Source: Spiroplasma helicoides (GTDB lineage Bacteria; Bacillota_I; Bacilli_A; Mycoplasmatales; Mycoplasmataceae). From it: a stretch of 64,000 nt of DNA. This document shows positions 53,889-63,875 of this stretch, piece after piece. The stretch lies in contig NZ_CP017015.1 in the NCBI RefSeq assembly GCF_001715535.1, positions 930,001 through 994,000 on the forward strand. The letters run 5' to 3'. A model generated the notes under the pieces. It was not told the DNA's origin. It saw only the letters and a program-made list of their open reading frames with translations, and searched no databases. The translations under genes were made by a program, and so were the position numbers. Positions within the stretch are counted from its first letter, which is position 1. Each line of letters starts with the position of its first letter.

Positions 53889-54514
53889 TAGGCATACACC
53901 TCCTCAATGTGTTTTACGGCTTCTTCTGTAACCACTAATTTAGTTGCATTCAATAAGTCATAAACATTCATTTTTTGGAAATCTAATGTTTTAACACCAG
54001 GAATATTTCCTGCTGATTTAACAACTAATTCTTCGTGTTCTCTTGTTACTATTAATGTTTTTTGATTATCAATTTCTACATTTTTCATAACGCTCAACAT
54101 TCCTTTTGTTGATGGTTTTTCGAAGTTGAATTTGTCTAATATTACTAAATTTGCCTCTTTAGCTTTTAAGCTTAAAGCACTTCTGATAGCTAGTTGTCTA
54201 ACTTTTCTATTAACTGCTTTTTTGTAATTTATGTTTGGTGTAGGTCCAAAGGCAATTCCCCCACCTCTTCATTGTGGAGCTCTAATTGATCCTTGACGGG
54301 CACGTCCTGTACCTTTTTGTCTTCAAGGTTTTCTTCCCCCACCTCTTACTTCTGCTCTTGTTTTAGTTTTTCTTGTTCCTTGTCTTAAAGCTGCTTGCTG
54401 TGAAATAACTGTATCAAAAATTGCTTGTTGATGTGGTTCAATTCCTCAAACTTTGTCATTAAGACTAATTTCTTTTACTAATGAACCTTGAACGTCTAGC
54501 ACTTTTGCTTTCAT
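53888..54514 (-). CDS. rplD: Ribosomal protein L4
   Basis: 208 residues from ATG 54514. [21 protein letters not shown] and [19 protein letters not shown] form the tunnel-lining loop. UGA codons encode the Trp residues. In other bacteria L4 represses its own S10 operon; a leader hairpin upstream of rpsJ could be a target here, which is inference. Confidence 0.97.
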
Positions 54515-54533
54515 GTCATTTTCCTCCAATTAA

Positions 54534-55238
54534 TTATTCAGTTGGAGCTGCTTCTTTTGCTGGAGCAGCTTCTACTTTTGATCCGTTTCTCACTAACAAT
54601 GATGCAGCTTGTGTATCTTTAATACCTTTAACATTTTGTTTAATAATTACAAAACCTTTTCTTGGACCTGGAACTGATCCTTTAACTAAAACTAAGTTTC
54701 TTTCGCTATCAACTTTGATAACTTCTAAATTTTGAATAGTCACTTGTTCATGACCCATATGTCCAGCCATTTTTTTTGACTTGAATATTCTGTTGATAAT
54801 AGCTCCCATTGAACCAATTCCACGGTGATATCCAGATCCATGACCCATTGGTCCTCTTGAATAGTTGTGGCGTTTAATTCCTCCAGCAAACCCTTTTCCT
54901 TTTGAAACTCCTGTTACGTCGACAAATTCACCAGCTTGGAATACGTCGGCTGCTGTAAATTCAGCTCCCATTTCGTATCCGCTCATATCTCTGATTTCTT
55001 TTACGAAGCGCTTAGGTTCTGAGTTGGCTTTTTTAAAGTTACCCATATCAGGTTTGTTAATTAAGTTAGCTCTTTTGTCAATTGTTCCTAACTTCAAAGC
55101 ATTATATCCGTCTTTTTCAACTGTTTTTACTTGTAAAACTTTGTTTGGTTCTACAGCAATAACGGTTACAGGGATAAGTTTTCCACTTTCGCTAAAAACT
55201 TGTGTCATCTCTAACTTACGTCCTAAGATTCCTTTCAT
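54534..55238 (-). CDS. rplC: Ribosomal protein L3
   Basis: 234 residues. [20 protein letters not shown] start, [19 protein letters not shown] and [17 protein letters not shown] (the methylated-Gln region) are typical. The last about 15 residues are an Ala/Pro/Glu tail ([11 protein letters not shown]), similar in composition to the L29 tail. Confidence 0.98.
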   Translation of the reverse strand: MKGILGRKLEMTQVFSESGKLIPVTVIAVEPNKVLQVKTVEKDGYNALKLGTIDKRANLINKPDMGNFKKANSEPKRFVKEIRDMSGYEMGAEFTAADVFQAGEFVDVTGVSKGKGFAGGIKRHNYSRGPMGHGSGYHRGIGSMGAIINRIFKSKKMAGHMGHEQVTIQNLEVIKVDSERNLVLVKGSVPGPRKGFVIIKQNVKGIKDTQAASLLVRNGSKVEAAPAKEAAPTE

Positions 55239-55299
55239 GCGATATTTCCTCCTGCGTTAATATTTTTAAAATGATAATCATGTATATCTTGTTAAATAA

Positions 55300-55602
55300 C
55301 TAAGATTTAATTTCGATACTTACACCTGTTGGCAATTGTACTCTTCTTAGTGAGTCCATTGTTTTTGGTGTTGGATCAATTATTTCAAGTATTCTTTTGT
55401 GTGTTCTCATTTCGAACTGCTCTCTACTGTCTTTGTATTTGTGAGTAGCTCTTAAAATTGTTATGATTTGTTTTTCAGTTGGTAATGGTATTGGTCCACG
55501 AACCTTTGCTGGCGCTGCTGCTTCAATGATTTTAGCAATTGATTGGTCAACAATGATGTGGTCATAACCTTTTATTTTGATTTTGATCTTTTCTTGAGCC
55601 AT
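55300..55602 (-). CDS. rpsJ: Ribosomal protein S10
   Basis: 100 residues. I place the start at ATG 55602, five bases after AAGGAGG; an upstream in-frame start would include the Shine-Dalgarno. [11 protein letters not shown]-like region ([17 protein letters not shown]) and [20 protein letters not shown] are diagnostic. First gene of the operon of 29 genes ending with rplQ. Confidence 0.98.
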   Translation of the reverse strand: MAQEKIKIKIKGYDHIIVDQSIAKIIEAAAPAKVRGPIPLPTEKQIITILRATHKYKDSREQFEMRTHKRILEIIDPTPKTMDSLRRVQLPTGVSIEIKS

Positions 55603-55621
55603 TTGGTCCTCCTTGCACGTT

Positions 55622-55645
55622 GACAACTCCTACCAGTGTGTTGTC
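55622..55645 (-). promoter_or_regulatory. Leader hairpin of the S10 operon
   Basis: Minus-strand GACAAC...GTTGTC stem with a 12-nt loop, about 15 bases upstream of the rpsJ Shine-Dalgarno. It could be a simple leader stem or an r-protein-binding element. Confidence 0.45.
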
Positions 55646-55675
55646 CTTAAAAACACAAAATATACATGCTGATTT

Positions 55676-55704
55676 ATTATCACATATAACATTTACCATT
55701 GCAA
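55676..55704 (-). promoter_or_regulatory. S10 operon promoter
   Basis: Minus-strand TTGCAA (55699-55704), 17-bp spacing, GATAAT (55676-55681) preceded by TGT as an extended -10. One of the best promoter matches in the window, in keeping with a highly expressed operon. Confidence 0.75.
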
Positions 55705-55738
55705 TACTAAATTTAAAATATTTTTATGTCTTTGAAAA

Positions 55739-55771
55739 TAAAAAAAGCATATTTTAAAAATGCTTTTTTTA
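55739..55771 (-). terminator. Terminator after a lipoprotein gene
   Basis: Stem AAAAAAGCAT / ATGCTTTTTT with an A/T loop that can extend the helix; T-runs on both strands. Downstream of the lipoprotein ending at 55816. Confidence 0.85.
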
Positions 55772-55815
55772 TAAAATAATCATTACTTTTTTGTAAAAAT
55801 TTAAATTTAATAAAA

Positions 55816-56688
55816 TTAAACTGTTCTTATTACTTTAGAAAAAACTTTGTCTTTTTCAGGATTTCCAACCAATTTATGACTTGATGTATCAAAAACTCCA
55901 TTAATTTTTATAATATTTAGGCTAAATTCTTTTTCTCCTTTTTTACCTTTGATTGTTGGTAAATAAACCTCAATTATTTTTTGATTTTCATTAGATCCAT
56001 TTGCTTTTTCACTACCTTTTAGTGATTTAGTTTCATTAAAAAATAATTTTAAATTACCTAAAATATCAAAGCCATCTACAACGTTTTCTTTATCTTCGAT
56101 TAAAATTGGCACACCTTCTAACTTACCAAACAATTTTTTATCTTCTTTATCTTGATCATCATAATCTGAGTAATCTCTTACTAATGAATTATCCTTAGAT
56201 AATGTGAAAGTTTCTTCTGCATCACCTGCATCATTAATAACTTTTACTTTTTCTGAATCTTTCAAAAAGGCAATTAAATCACTCTCTTTTTTAGAATCAG
56301 CATATGTTAATTCCTTTACTTGATCATATGTATAGGTAACTTCTACAGATCCTGTAAATTTTTGTGAATCAGTTTTTGCTTTGATTTTAGCTTTTGATGC
56401 TGTTGCAGAACCATCAAATTCCACATCACTACTTGTTAGACCATAACTTGCGTTTTTTTCATTGATTTTTTCAACAATTAAACTTAATGATGGTGTTTCT
56501 TCACTACTTGAAAATAAACCTAAATCTTTATTTGTTAACTTGCTTAAATCGGTTTTTGTTGTTGTGTTAGTATCTTTACCTGTATCCTCAGTTTTTTGTG
56601 CAGGATCATTTGTTTTACATGAAACTGCAACTACACTACTTGATGCAACTAATCCAGTTGCTGCTAATAAGCTTAATAACTTTTTCAT
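55816..56688 (-). CDS. Lipoprotein with one copy of the TNKDLG-type repeat domain
   Basis: 290 residues from ATG 56688, which has GGGAGGG upstream; the ATG at 56706 contains that site and is less likely. Signal peptide MKKLLSLLAATGLVASSSV with lipobox VAVSC (Cys 24 or so) marks a membrane-anchored surface lipoprotein. A Thr/Asp-rich linker is followed by a domain of about 80 residues (LTNKDLGLF, DVEFDGSATASKAKIKA, FTGSVEVTYTY) that also occurs in the proteins at 56771 and, three times, at 61771. The C-terminal half is unique. Function unknown. Confidence 0.82.
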   Translation of the reverse strand: MKKLLSLLAATGLVASSSVVAVSCKTNDPAQKTEDTGKDTNTTTKTDLSKLTNKDLGLFSSSEETPSLSLIVEKINEKNASYGLTSSDVEFDGSATASKAKIKAKTDSQKFTGSVEVTYTYDQVKELTYADSKKESDLIAFLKDSEKVKVINDAGDAEETFTLSKDNSLVRDYSDYDDQDKEDKKLFGKLEGVPILIEDKENVVDGFDILGNLKLFFNETKSLKGSEKANGSNENQKIIEVYLPTIKGKKGEKEFSLNIIKINGVFDTSSHKLVGNPEKDKVFSKVIRTV

Positions 56689-56770
56689 ATAATATTTCCC
56701 TCCCATTGTTGCTAAACAACAATTTCATTATAAAAAAATTAAATTATTTTTCAATATTTTAAATTTATTT

Positions 56771-57769
56771 TTATTCACCTTGTTGAGTATAATCAAAAAC
56801 TAACTGAATATAGTTTGTATATGGTGAATCATAATTATAAGTTGCTATTAATATTGGATTTGTATATTCTTCTGGATCATAGTAATCAAGAGTAACATCA
56901 TTTTTTGTTAATTGATATTTTTTAGTTTTTTCATTAGTATTTCAAGCATTTAAAATGATATCTAAATTTTCATGTTCTTCAGTTCCATTTAAATCACCTA
57001 GATCAACAATCGCTGTATCACTTATATCTTGGTATAGGTTTACTCTTTGACACTCCACATGAACTATTTTTTCTAAGCCTGCATATTTTAGTAAAATACT
57101 TGCATCAAAATGAATTCTTTCAATTTCATTTTGTTCATTTGCAATATACTTTTGTAAAGCAATTGTAATTTTGTAATTACCTTTGTCATCAATTTTTTCA
57201 ACTGATTCAATTTTTAAGCATTTTGCATCTCTATCATCATTTGGAATAACCGCTTGTAAAGCATCTGTTGTATTTGGGTTATTTATTTTAATGTTAAATG
57301 TTCTTTTTTCAAATACCTTAACATCAACATTTATCTCTCCATTATCAAAACTTGGTTGAATTTTTGTGTAATTGTAAGTAAATTCAACACTACCTTTAAT
57401 TTTGACAGATGTTGAGAGTGCTTCAATTTTTGCTTGAGTTGCTGTTGGATCACTTGAAAATTTTACTTCATCAACAGTAAAGTACTCTTTTTTGTTAACT
57501 TCTAAAACTTTTGATAATATGTCTCCAAGAGTTGGTGCATCACTATGACCACTAATATTCCCTAAATTTTTATTGGGAATAGTTGATATATCAAATCTTT
57601 TATCAGTATTGCTTTCTGCTGTTGGTGGTTTTTGATTACCATTATTTGGGGGTTGTTGATTTTTGTCAGTAACATTTGATTCTGTTGATTGTGTATTACA
57701 AGCAACGGTATTGTAAGCTGCTATAGTAAATATAGTAGCTAAATTTAAATTTACTAATATTTTTTTCAT
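56771..57769 (-). CDS. Lipoprotein sharing the repeat domain
   Basis: 332 residues; UGA Trp at 56939-56941. N-terminal signal MKKILVNLNLATIFTIA with lipobox NTVAC. A Gln/Pro/Asn-rich linker, then the shared domain (IPNKNLGNISGHSDAPTLGDIL, VKFSSDPTATQAKIEA, IKGSVEFTYNYT). The rest has beta-type composition. It lies 82 bp upstream of the lipoprotein ending at 55816 in the same direction; they are probably duplicates that diverged. Confidence 0.8.
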
Positions 57770-57881
57770 ACTTCCTCCTTCTAATTTTGATACTTTTTAT
57801 TATATAAAATTTTTTTAAAATGTAAAACTAAAATGTTTAGTCTATTATTGACAATATTTATTTTTTTTTTAAAAAAACACT

Positions 57882-57887
57882 TATAAT
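57882..57887 (+). promoter_or_regulatory. -10 element of the first small membrane protein
   Basis: TATAAT within AAAAAACACTTATAATATA, 38 bp before the start. The identical block occurs before the paralog (TATAAT 58339-58344), so promoter and gene were duplicated together. Confidence 0.6.
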
Positions 57888-57924
57888 ATAAATGCTTAGA
57901 TATTATTAGAAAGGACTTATCAAA

Positions 57925-58278
57925 ATGAATGGATTAGCTAGAGGTGGCATCATCGTAGGAATAGTTGGATCTGCAATCACTATGTTTAGTGTTCTGGTTC
58001 AAGTAATTATATATACAGTGCTTTATAAATTCTTGAATGTAAATTATGATAAAACAACTGTTATTGCAGTTAGTGTTGTTGCATTTATTGTTGCAATAAC
58101 AATTATAATTTTAGGAAGTATTACTTTAACTAAAAAAACTGAGGCTTTAAGAATATCTTTTGGTATTGTTTGTTTAGTGGCAGTATTTATAGCATGATTT
58201 GCTTATTACTTCCCTGCTATATTTTTATTACTTGGTGGAATTTTAACATTATGTGGAAAAATAGAAAATAAAAATTAA
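57925..58278 (+). CDS. Small four-helix membrane protein, copy 1
   Basis: 117 residues. It starts MNGLARGGIIVGIVGSAI and holds four hydrophobic helices; the end ILTLCGKIENKN is cytoplasmic. UGA Trp before FAYYF. Paralogous to the gene at 58387 over the whole length (MNGLAKGG, VAYFVPALLFLIGGILTLCGK). AGAAAGGAC precedes the ATG. The Gly-rich, short four-helix form is common in mollicute surface regions; function unknown. Confidence 0.7.
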
Positions 58279-58338
58279 TTGGCTTTAAATAAATTAAAAA
58301 TAATTTTTAAACTTTTCTTCATTTTTAAAAAAAACACT

Positions 58339-58344
58339 TATAAT
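58339..58344 (+). promoter_or_regulatory. -10 element of the second small membrane protein
   Basis: TATAAT in the same AAAACACTTATAATATA context as 57882-57887, 43 bp before the start. Confidence 0.6.
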
Positions 58345-58386
58345 ATAGGTGTAACTATTGTGGTTAGTAGAAAGGTTTCAGATAAA

Positions 58387-58731
58387 ATGAACGGATTAGC
58401 AAAAGGTGGTTTAATAACTGCATTTGTGGGTGCGGGAATTTGTTGCTTAGGAGCAATTATAATTTTTGCAAGTACTTCTACAATTGTGGCGTTATTTGGC
58501 TCATCAATAACAACATCAACAATCACAATCCTAGGAGTATTAATATTAATATTTCCATTATTAATAATTATTCTAGGTTCTGTAGCTATGGTTAAAAAAA
58601 GCAATGGTTTAAGAATAGCTTGTGGTGTTTTATGTTTTGTAGCAATTTTCTTTGCATGAGTTGCTTATTTTGTACCAGCATTATTATTTTTAATTGGTGG
58701 AATCTTAACGCTTTGTGGAAAAGCAGAATAA
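58387..58731 (+). CDS. Small four-helix membrane protein, copy 2
   Basis: 114 residues from ATG 58387 (AGAAAGG upstream), not the longer upstream frame. MNGLAKGGLITAFVGAGICCLG start, four hydrophobic helices, ending LTLCGKAE. Tandem duplicate of the gene at 57925; the second helix pair differs most. Converges on the GDSL lipoprotein gene at a shared terminator. Confidence 0.7.
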
Positions 58732-58759
58732 ATAAAAATGATTATTTAATTATAAAATT

Positions 58760-58787
58760 AAAAATAGCCTTCTTTAGAGCTATTTTT
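58760..58787. terminator. Terminator between convergent genes
   Basis: 9-bp stem AAAAATAGC / GCTATTTTT with a 10-nt loop; serves the small membrane protein (plus) and the GDSL lipoprotein (minus), which ends 4 bp away. Confidence 0.85.
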
Positions 58788-58790
58788 CTT

Positions 58791-60014
58791 TTATTTAATA
58801 TCATCAATTGTTAAATCTTTTTTATCTTTACCATCAAATCAAGTATCTTGAATTAAGTTATAAATCATTTTACCTGCATATTGATGTACATATCTTGTTG
58901 GGTGAACTTCATCAATGAAGAAAAAGTCATCAATTGAGTTATTTTCATGTCCTTTTACAGGAAAATTAGATTGAACAGCAACATTTGGATCTTCTCCGTT
59001 TGCTGTATCTCATCCATAGTTATTATTTAAATTAACTTCTTTGTTAAATTTTGTTTTATATAAAGCTGCATAATCTGTTTTTAAGGTACTAAATGTTGAA
59101 TATAAATCATAGAAGGCAATATGGTTAGCATATTTTTCATCTAATTTTTTATATACATTTAAAGTTGCATTATACAAATAATCATCTAAACCAGTGTGAA
59201 CAATATCTTTTAAGCCTGCCGCTTGCTTTGAAAGGTCTGTAACTTCACCATCTTCACCTAATTGTGCACCCAAAAAGTTTGGAATATATCTCATATCTGG
59301 TGAGTTCATATAAACAACATTAGCTCCAGTTTCTAAAATATTTGTAAGAGCTGTATTTAAATTTGTTGCTGCTTTGTCTGCTACATTTTTAAAAGCTTTC
59401 ATCGCTTTATCCATACCTTGACTAAACAATGCAAGCGCTTGAGAAATCCCTTCTAAAAAGTCATTCCCACCTATTTCAAGAAAAACTAAATCTTTATCTG
59501 ATAAAGTATGATCTCTAATTAATGCTTTTGATTGGGAAATGATATCAACTTTCATAGGAACATCTTTTACACCTGCTTTTGAAAATGTAAAACTAATATC
59601 ATCAGAAGCCTTTGCCCCTCCAACAGCATAATTTCTTCCTTTATCCCCTTCTTGATTCAATAATTCTCCACCTGGTTTCATAGGGTCATCAAACCCTAAG
59701 TATTTGTTAACTCATTCAACAGCTGGAATACCATTTGTAAATGAAGGATACTTATTTTCAAAATATGGTGATTTAAAGCTACCACCAAATTCTTCTTTAT
59801 AAGTTGTATTTCCTGGATTTTGCTTGTCTATAATTGTTTGTGCTATATTTTGAAATCCCCCAGCATCACTCAAACTATCACCCAAACCATAAAAATGCTC
59901 AAACTTTGCTCGTTCATTTGTGTGTGTAGTATCTTCTTTGTTACATGAAATAACAGTTAAAGAAACATTCGAAGAGACTAAAACTGTTGCTAAAAAATTT
60001 AGTAATTTATTCAT
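58791..60014 (-). CDS. GDSL/SGNH-type lipase or esterase lipoprotein
   Basis: 407 residues. Signal MNKLLNFLATVLVSSNVSL with lipobox VISC. SGNH blocks: YGLGDSLSDAGG (block I, catalytic Ser), GRNYAVGGAKA (block II-like Gly), FLEIGGNDFLEG (block III, Asn) and FFIDEVHPTRY (block V, Asp and His). Thus a surface hydrolase with a complete triad, probably acting on host lipids or phospholipids; substrate not shown by sequence. Several UGA Trp codons. Single gene, convergent with the small membrane protein. Confidence 0.88.
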
Positions 60015-60170
60015 TTTTTCCCCCTTGTTTATCTAATGATATCAATTATTCTAGTAACTCTTTTTATTTAAAAAATCCTTTACAAAATTAAAAAAGTTTT
60101 TATACTAATTATTAGAAGATATTGACTAAATAACCAAAAAAAATATAAGACTTATAAGTGGAGTGAGTAT

Positions 60171-60965
60171 ATGGAGAATAAACAGTGTTTGGTTACAAAA
60201 AATAATCACTATGAAGTTTTAACAGTTATTATTTTTTTAACTTATTTTTTGGTTATAATGAGCCTTACAATTTTTTTAATTTCTTATAGTTTGAGCTTTA
60301 ATTTTAATAATTCAACTATTTCAGATAATGCAAGGTTTTATGTGATGCTTATAAATATTGTTTTTATAATAGGATTTACTAGTTTTATGTTAAGGGGATA
60401 TGCACCAGAAAAATTAAGATATGTTTTTTGACTACATAACATGTTATTTTTCTTAACAATTTATTGAGAATATTTATATTGAAAATATAAAAAAGTTTAT
60501 TGTAAAAGATCATATGAAATCTTGAACTTTATTGATAATGCCCTACTAACTTTAAATATCTTTTTATTTATCAATTTTGCAATTTTGAGCTTTAATGACG
60601 TAACTTACAAAGTTAACTTTTTTGCTAAAACAATTAAAAATGGTTCTCCAATAAGTGATGCTTCAAGATTTTATTGTGAATTTCTGCTAGTTATAATCAA
60701 CTGTATATTGATTATTCCAACATTTTTTGGCTGAATTTATTTAGTAATAACAAGATATGTAAGAATAAATAACAAATATTTGAATTGAGCTTTTTTATGT
60801 TTAACTGGATTGTCAATTATTTCTTATACTTATAGCAAAAACACGTTTTTACCAATTCTTGGTGATGTTACAAACCAAAAAACTACTAAAAATCTTAATA
60901 TTTCTTTACTTAGTTTTACAATATTATTAGTTGTAACATTTGTGCCTTTAGGACTGTTTATTTAA
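60171..60965 (+). CDS. Multi-pass membrane protein of unknown function
   Basis: 264 residues with about six to seven hydrophobic helices rich in Phe, Ile and Leu. UGA Trp codons interrupt it in table 11. GGAGTGAG is 6 bases before ATG 60171. In its two halves the phrases NNSTISDNARFYVMLINIV and NGSPISDASRFYCEFLLVII are alike, suggesting an internal duplication of a three-helix unit. No family recognised. Confidence 0.65.
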
Positions 60966-61024
60966 TTTTAACTTTTTAACACTTTTTTATAAAAAGTCAT
61001 TATAATTAAAAAAAAAGGAAATAT

Positions 61025-61729
61025 ATGAAAAAATCTGTGAATAAAAAAAGAATTTTATTTTCTATACTATTATCACTAGTTGTAATATATTTTTTAAATG
61101 TCGTTTTTGAGATAAACATTAATGTTGCAAATATTTTAAATATAATTGAACACTTAAATAATATTGTGTTAATTAGTTTTGTTGTATTATATAGTTCATT
61201 TGTATTTTGAAAATTTTCTAAATTAGTAAAAACTCTTAATAAATATAAAACAAGTTCTTTTAATAACTTTAAAGTTTCAACTCTTATCTATGAAAACCTA
61301 AGTTTGCTAAAAAGTTACTTATTAATATCAAGTCCAATTTTGTTGATAAAATTATCTGATTTTTTTGTTATCTACAATATTGATAGAAACTTCGATTTAT
61401 TTGTATCAATTTGTCTATTAGTAACAATAATTTTACTTTTAAATCTAACAACTTTTTCAATAATAATTGCGACATTATTTTTATGTAAAATTCATAAAAT
61501 CATTTTAGTTAATAGCTCATTTGAAATAGAGTACTTGAACATTTTATTGGATCAATTTTACATCGATGAGCAAAGAAAATATGAATTCAAATTGACTTGA
61601 TTTGAATCTATTTTAATGTCTGTTTTTTTTACTTTTAAATTGGAAACTAGCCAAAAAGTTTTTAAAATTCTTAATGATATAAATCGAGATAACAAGAAGG
61701 CGACCTGCCCACCTCTTTTTTTAGTATAG
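61025..61729 (+). CDS. Membrane protein of unknown function
   Basis: 234 residues with four hydrophobic helices (about 9-28, 40-62, 90-112, 115-148) and a C-terminal cytoplasmic domain of about 80 residues. AAGGAA precedes ATG 61025. The last codons (CGA, GCG ACC TGC CCA) are unusually GC-rich for this genome. Two UGA Trp codons. 59 bp after the previous membrane protein and 41 bp before the lipoprotein, same strand. No family recognised. Confidence 0.6.
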
Positions 61730-61770
61730 TTTTTATTTAAAAAAATATATTAAAAAAGGAGAAAAAAGAA

Positions 61771-63657
61771 ATGAAAAAATTATTAAGCTTACTAGCTGCA
61801 ACTGGATTAGTTGCATCAAGTAGTTCTTTTGCTGTTGCATGTAAAAAAGATAATCTAAACGAAAGTAACAATGATGTAGAAAAAAAAGATTTAGAAACAA
61901 TTACAAATAAGGATTTAGGAGAAATAACTGGGGTTGGTGATGCTCCAAATCTTTCAGATATTTTATATATGTTAAATTCTAAAAACTCTGATTTAAAAGC
62001 GACTGATGCTGATGTAGAACTTGATGGAACACCAACAACTACTGCTGCAAAAATTAAAGCAAAAAGTGATTCTAAAAAATTTAGCGGAAGTGTTGATGTT
62101 AAATATACATATAAAAAAGTAGCCAATACAATCAAAGATTTAGGAACAATTACAAATAAGGATTTAGGAGAAATAACCGGAGTTGGTGATGCTCCAAATC
62201 TTGAAGATATTTTGTCTGTTTTAAATTCTAAAAACTCTGATTTAAAAGCTACCAATGCCGATGTAGAACTTGATGGAACACCAACAACTGCTGCTGCAAA
62301 AATTAAAGCAAAAAGTGATTCTAAAAAATTTAGCGGAAGTGTTGATGTTAAATATACATATAAAAAAGTAGCACAACAAAGTCTGAATAATATTAAAGTC
62401 AAAGAGTTGGGTGATATTATCGGAACCAAAGATTTAGATACATTTGTTACACTAGCTGAAATTGTAACTGCTATAAATAGTAAAAATTCAGGTTATGGAT
62501 TAATTGACGATGATATAGAGTTTGTAGGAATTCCTACAAAAAAAGAAGCGAATATCAAAGCTAGTCATACATCAACTAAATTTACTGGTACTGCAAAAGT
62601 TACATTTAATTTTAGAGTAAGTTTTAACGTGTCAACATTAGAAGATGTTATCAATGATAAAGGGTTAGGAAGCGCCGCAAGACCAAACAAACTTAATGTT
62701 GGTTTCTTAATGGTTCCTGGATATGACCAACAATCAATTATGACAGGTTTTCAAAGTTTTGTAGTGCCTTTACTTGAGAAAGCTGCCATGCTAGGAATAT
62801 CAATTACATTTGATCAAATACAAACAGTTTCTAATATAGAATTTTTAGATGCTGATGGAAATAAAGTAAGTGATACATCTGGTAATACAGTTATTAATTC
62901 AATCAAATTAAGTGCAAAAGCTGGTAAAGAAAATTCGCTAGATGGAGTGCATATTAGAGGAGAAGGAAATATCAAACTTAAAAAACAAAAATCAGCAAGT
63001 GATTTAATCAAAGAAACAAACTTAGGTGAAATTGCACCTGTTGATAATAGTGCTTATATGATAGGTAAAGCTATATTAGAAGCCTTTTTAAGCAAAAATA
63101 ATATAAATGATAAAAACTTAAAAAATCAATTTGGAGTAACAAATGTTCAAAAAACTAGCGCTGTTATTAAAACTGTTTTTAATTCAGACTATTCTGCAGG
63201 TAAAAACGGAGTAAATGTATCATTTACAATTCAAGAAAAAGAGTCTAGCGATAGAGTTGATTGAGATTTATCAAAAATGTCATCTAAAATTGAGCCAAGT
63301 GTTACTATAACTTCAACAAACAAAGGAGCTACTTTGTATAAAGAATTATTTGATTCTTTAACTGACACTAAAAATCAATTTTCGGAATATTGAGTGGGAC
63401 CTTATTTAGATGGTTTTGAAGATCCAATGGGAGATATGTATTTTATCTTTGATAGTCAACCAGAAGATGAAGATAACTATATTGGAGCCGGAACTGTATC
63501 TTCATCAGACTTTTTAAGAAAATTTGATACAATATTTGATATAAATATTGATAGTGCAAGTACTAAAATAACATTGACAGTTAAATCAGGGAAAGAAAAT
63601 TTTGCTGATGGTTTTTTAGTAAAGGGAACTCTAACATTTAAATACACTACAAAATAA
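61771..63657 (+). CDS. Large lipoprotein with three tandem repeat domains
   Basis: 628 residues. Signal MKKLLSLLAATGLVASSSS with lipobox AVAC. Residues 39-121 and 122-204 are two nearly identical 83-residue repeats (TNKDLGEITGVGDAPNL, NADVELDGTPTTAAAKIKAK, FSGSVDVKYTYKK). A diverged third copy follows to about 285, and later parts (LIKETNLGEIAPV; GTVSSSDFLRKF) look like further decayed copies. UGA Trp at 63262-63264 and 63391-63393. AAAGGAG before the ATG. Likely surface exposed; the identical DNA repeats allow copy-number change. Confidence 0.85.
61885..62382 (+). repeat. Two tandem 249-bp repeats in the lipoprotein gene
   Basis: 61885-62133 and 62134-62382 are nearly identical over 249 bp (83 codons), starting at codons for KDL. 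In-frame length keeps the reading frame on gain or loss of a unit. Confidence 0.9.
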
Positions 63658-63710
63658 TATATAAATAAAGTGTTTAATTATTCAACTTCTAAATTTAAAA
63701 CATATTTTTT

Positions 63711-63742
63711 AAAAAATGAGTCTTATTCTAGACTCATTTTTT
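63711..63742 (+). terminator. Terminator after the large lipoprotein
   Basis: 12-bp stem AAAAAATGAGTC / GACTCATTTTTT with an 8-nt loop. The rest of 63658-63875 is A/T-rich with a TATAAT (63847-63852) for the next gene. Confidence 0.9.
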
Positions 63743-63846
63743 AATCTAAATTATTTTTAAACAATTTATTACTTATAAAAGTATTTTTTATTTTTTAAAA
63801 CAACTTTTAAAAAATAACTTTAAATTTTTGCACAAAATAAATGTTA

Positions 63847-63852
63847 TATAAT
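63847..63852 (+). promoter_or_regulatory. Candidate -10 for the last gene
   Basis: TATAAT 23 bp before ATG 63876, preceded by TTGCAC at a too-short 13-bp spacing, so the -35 is uncertain. Confidence 0.4.
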
Positions 63853-63875
63853 CTTTAAAAGCGAAAGGTGATTGT

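Noticed and set aside
57848-57853. TTGACA as the -35 of the small membrane protein gene
   Set aside because: The spacing to TATAAT (57882) is 28 bp, too long for a functional pair; the copy 2 promoter lacks it.
61695-61729. GC-rich end of the membrane protein gene as a terminator
   Set aside because: Only a three-base stem (GGC/GCC) can be drawn before the T-run; the evidence is too weak to report as a terminator.
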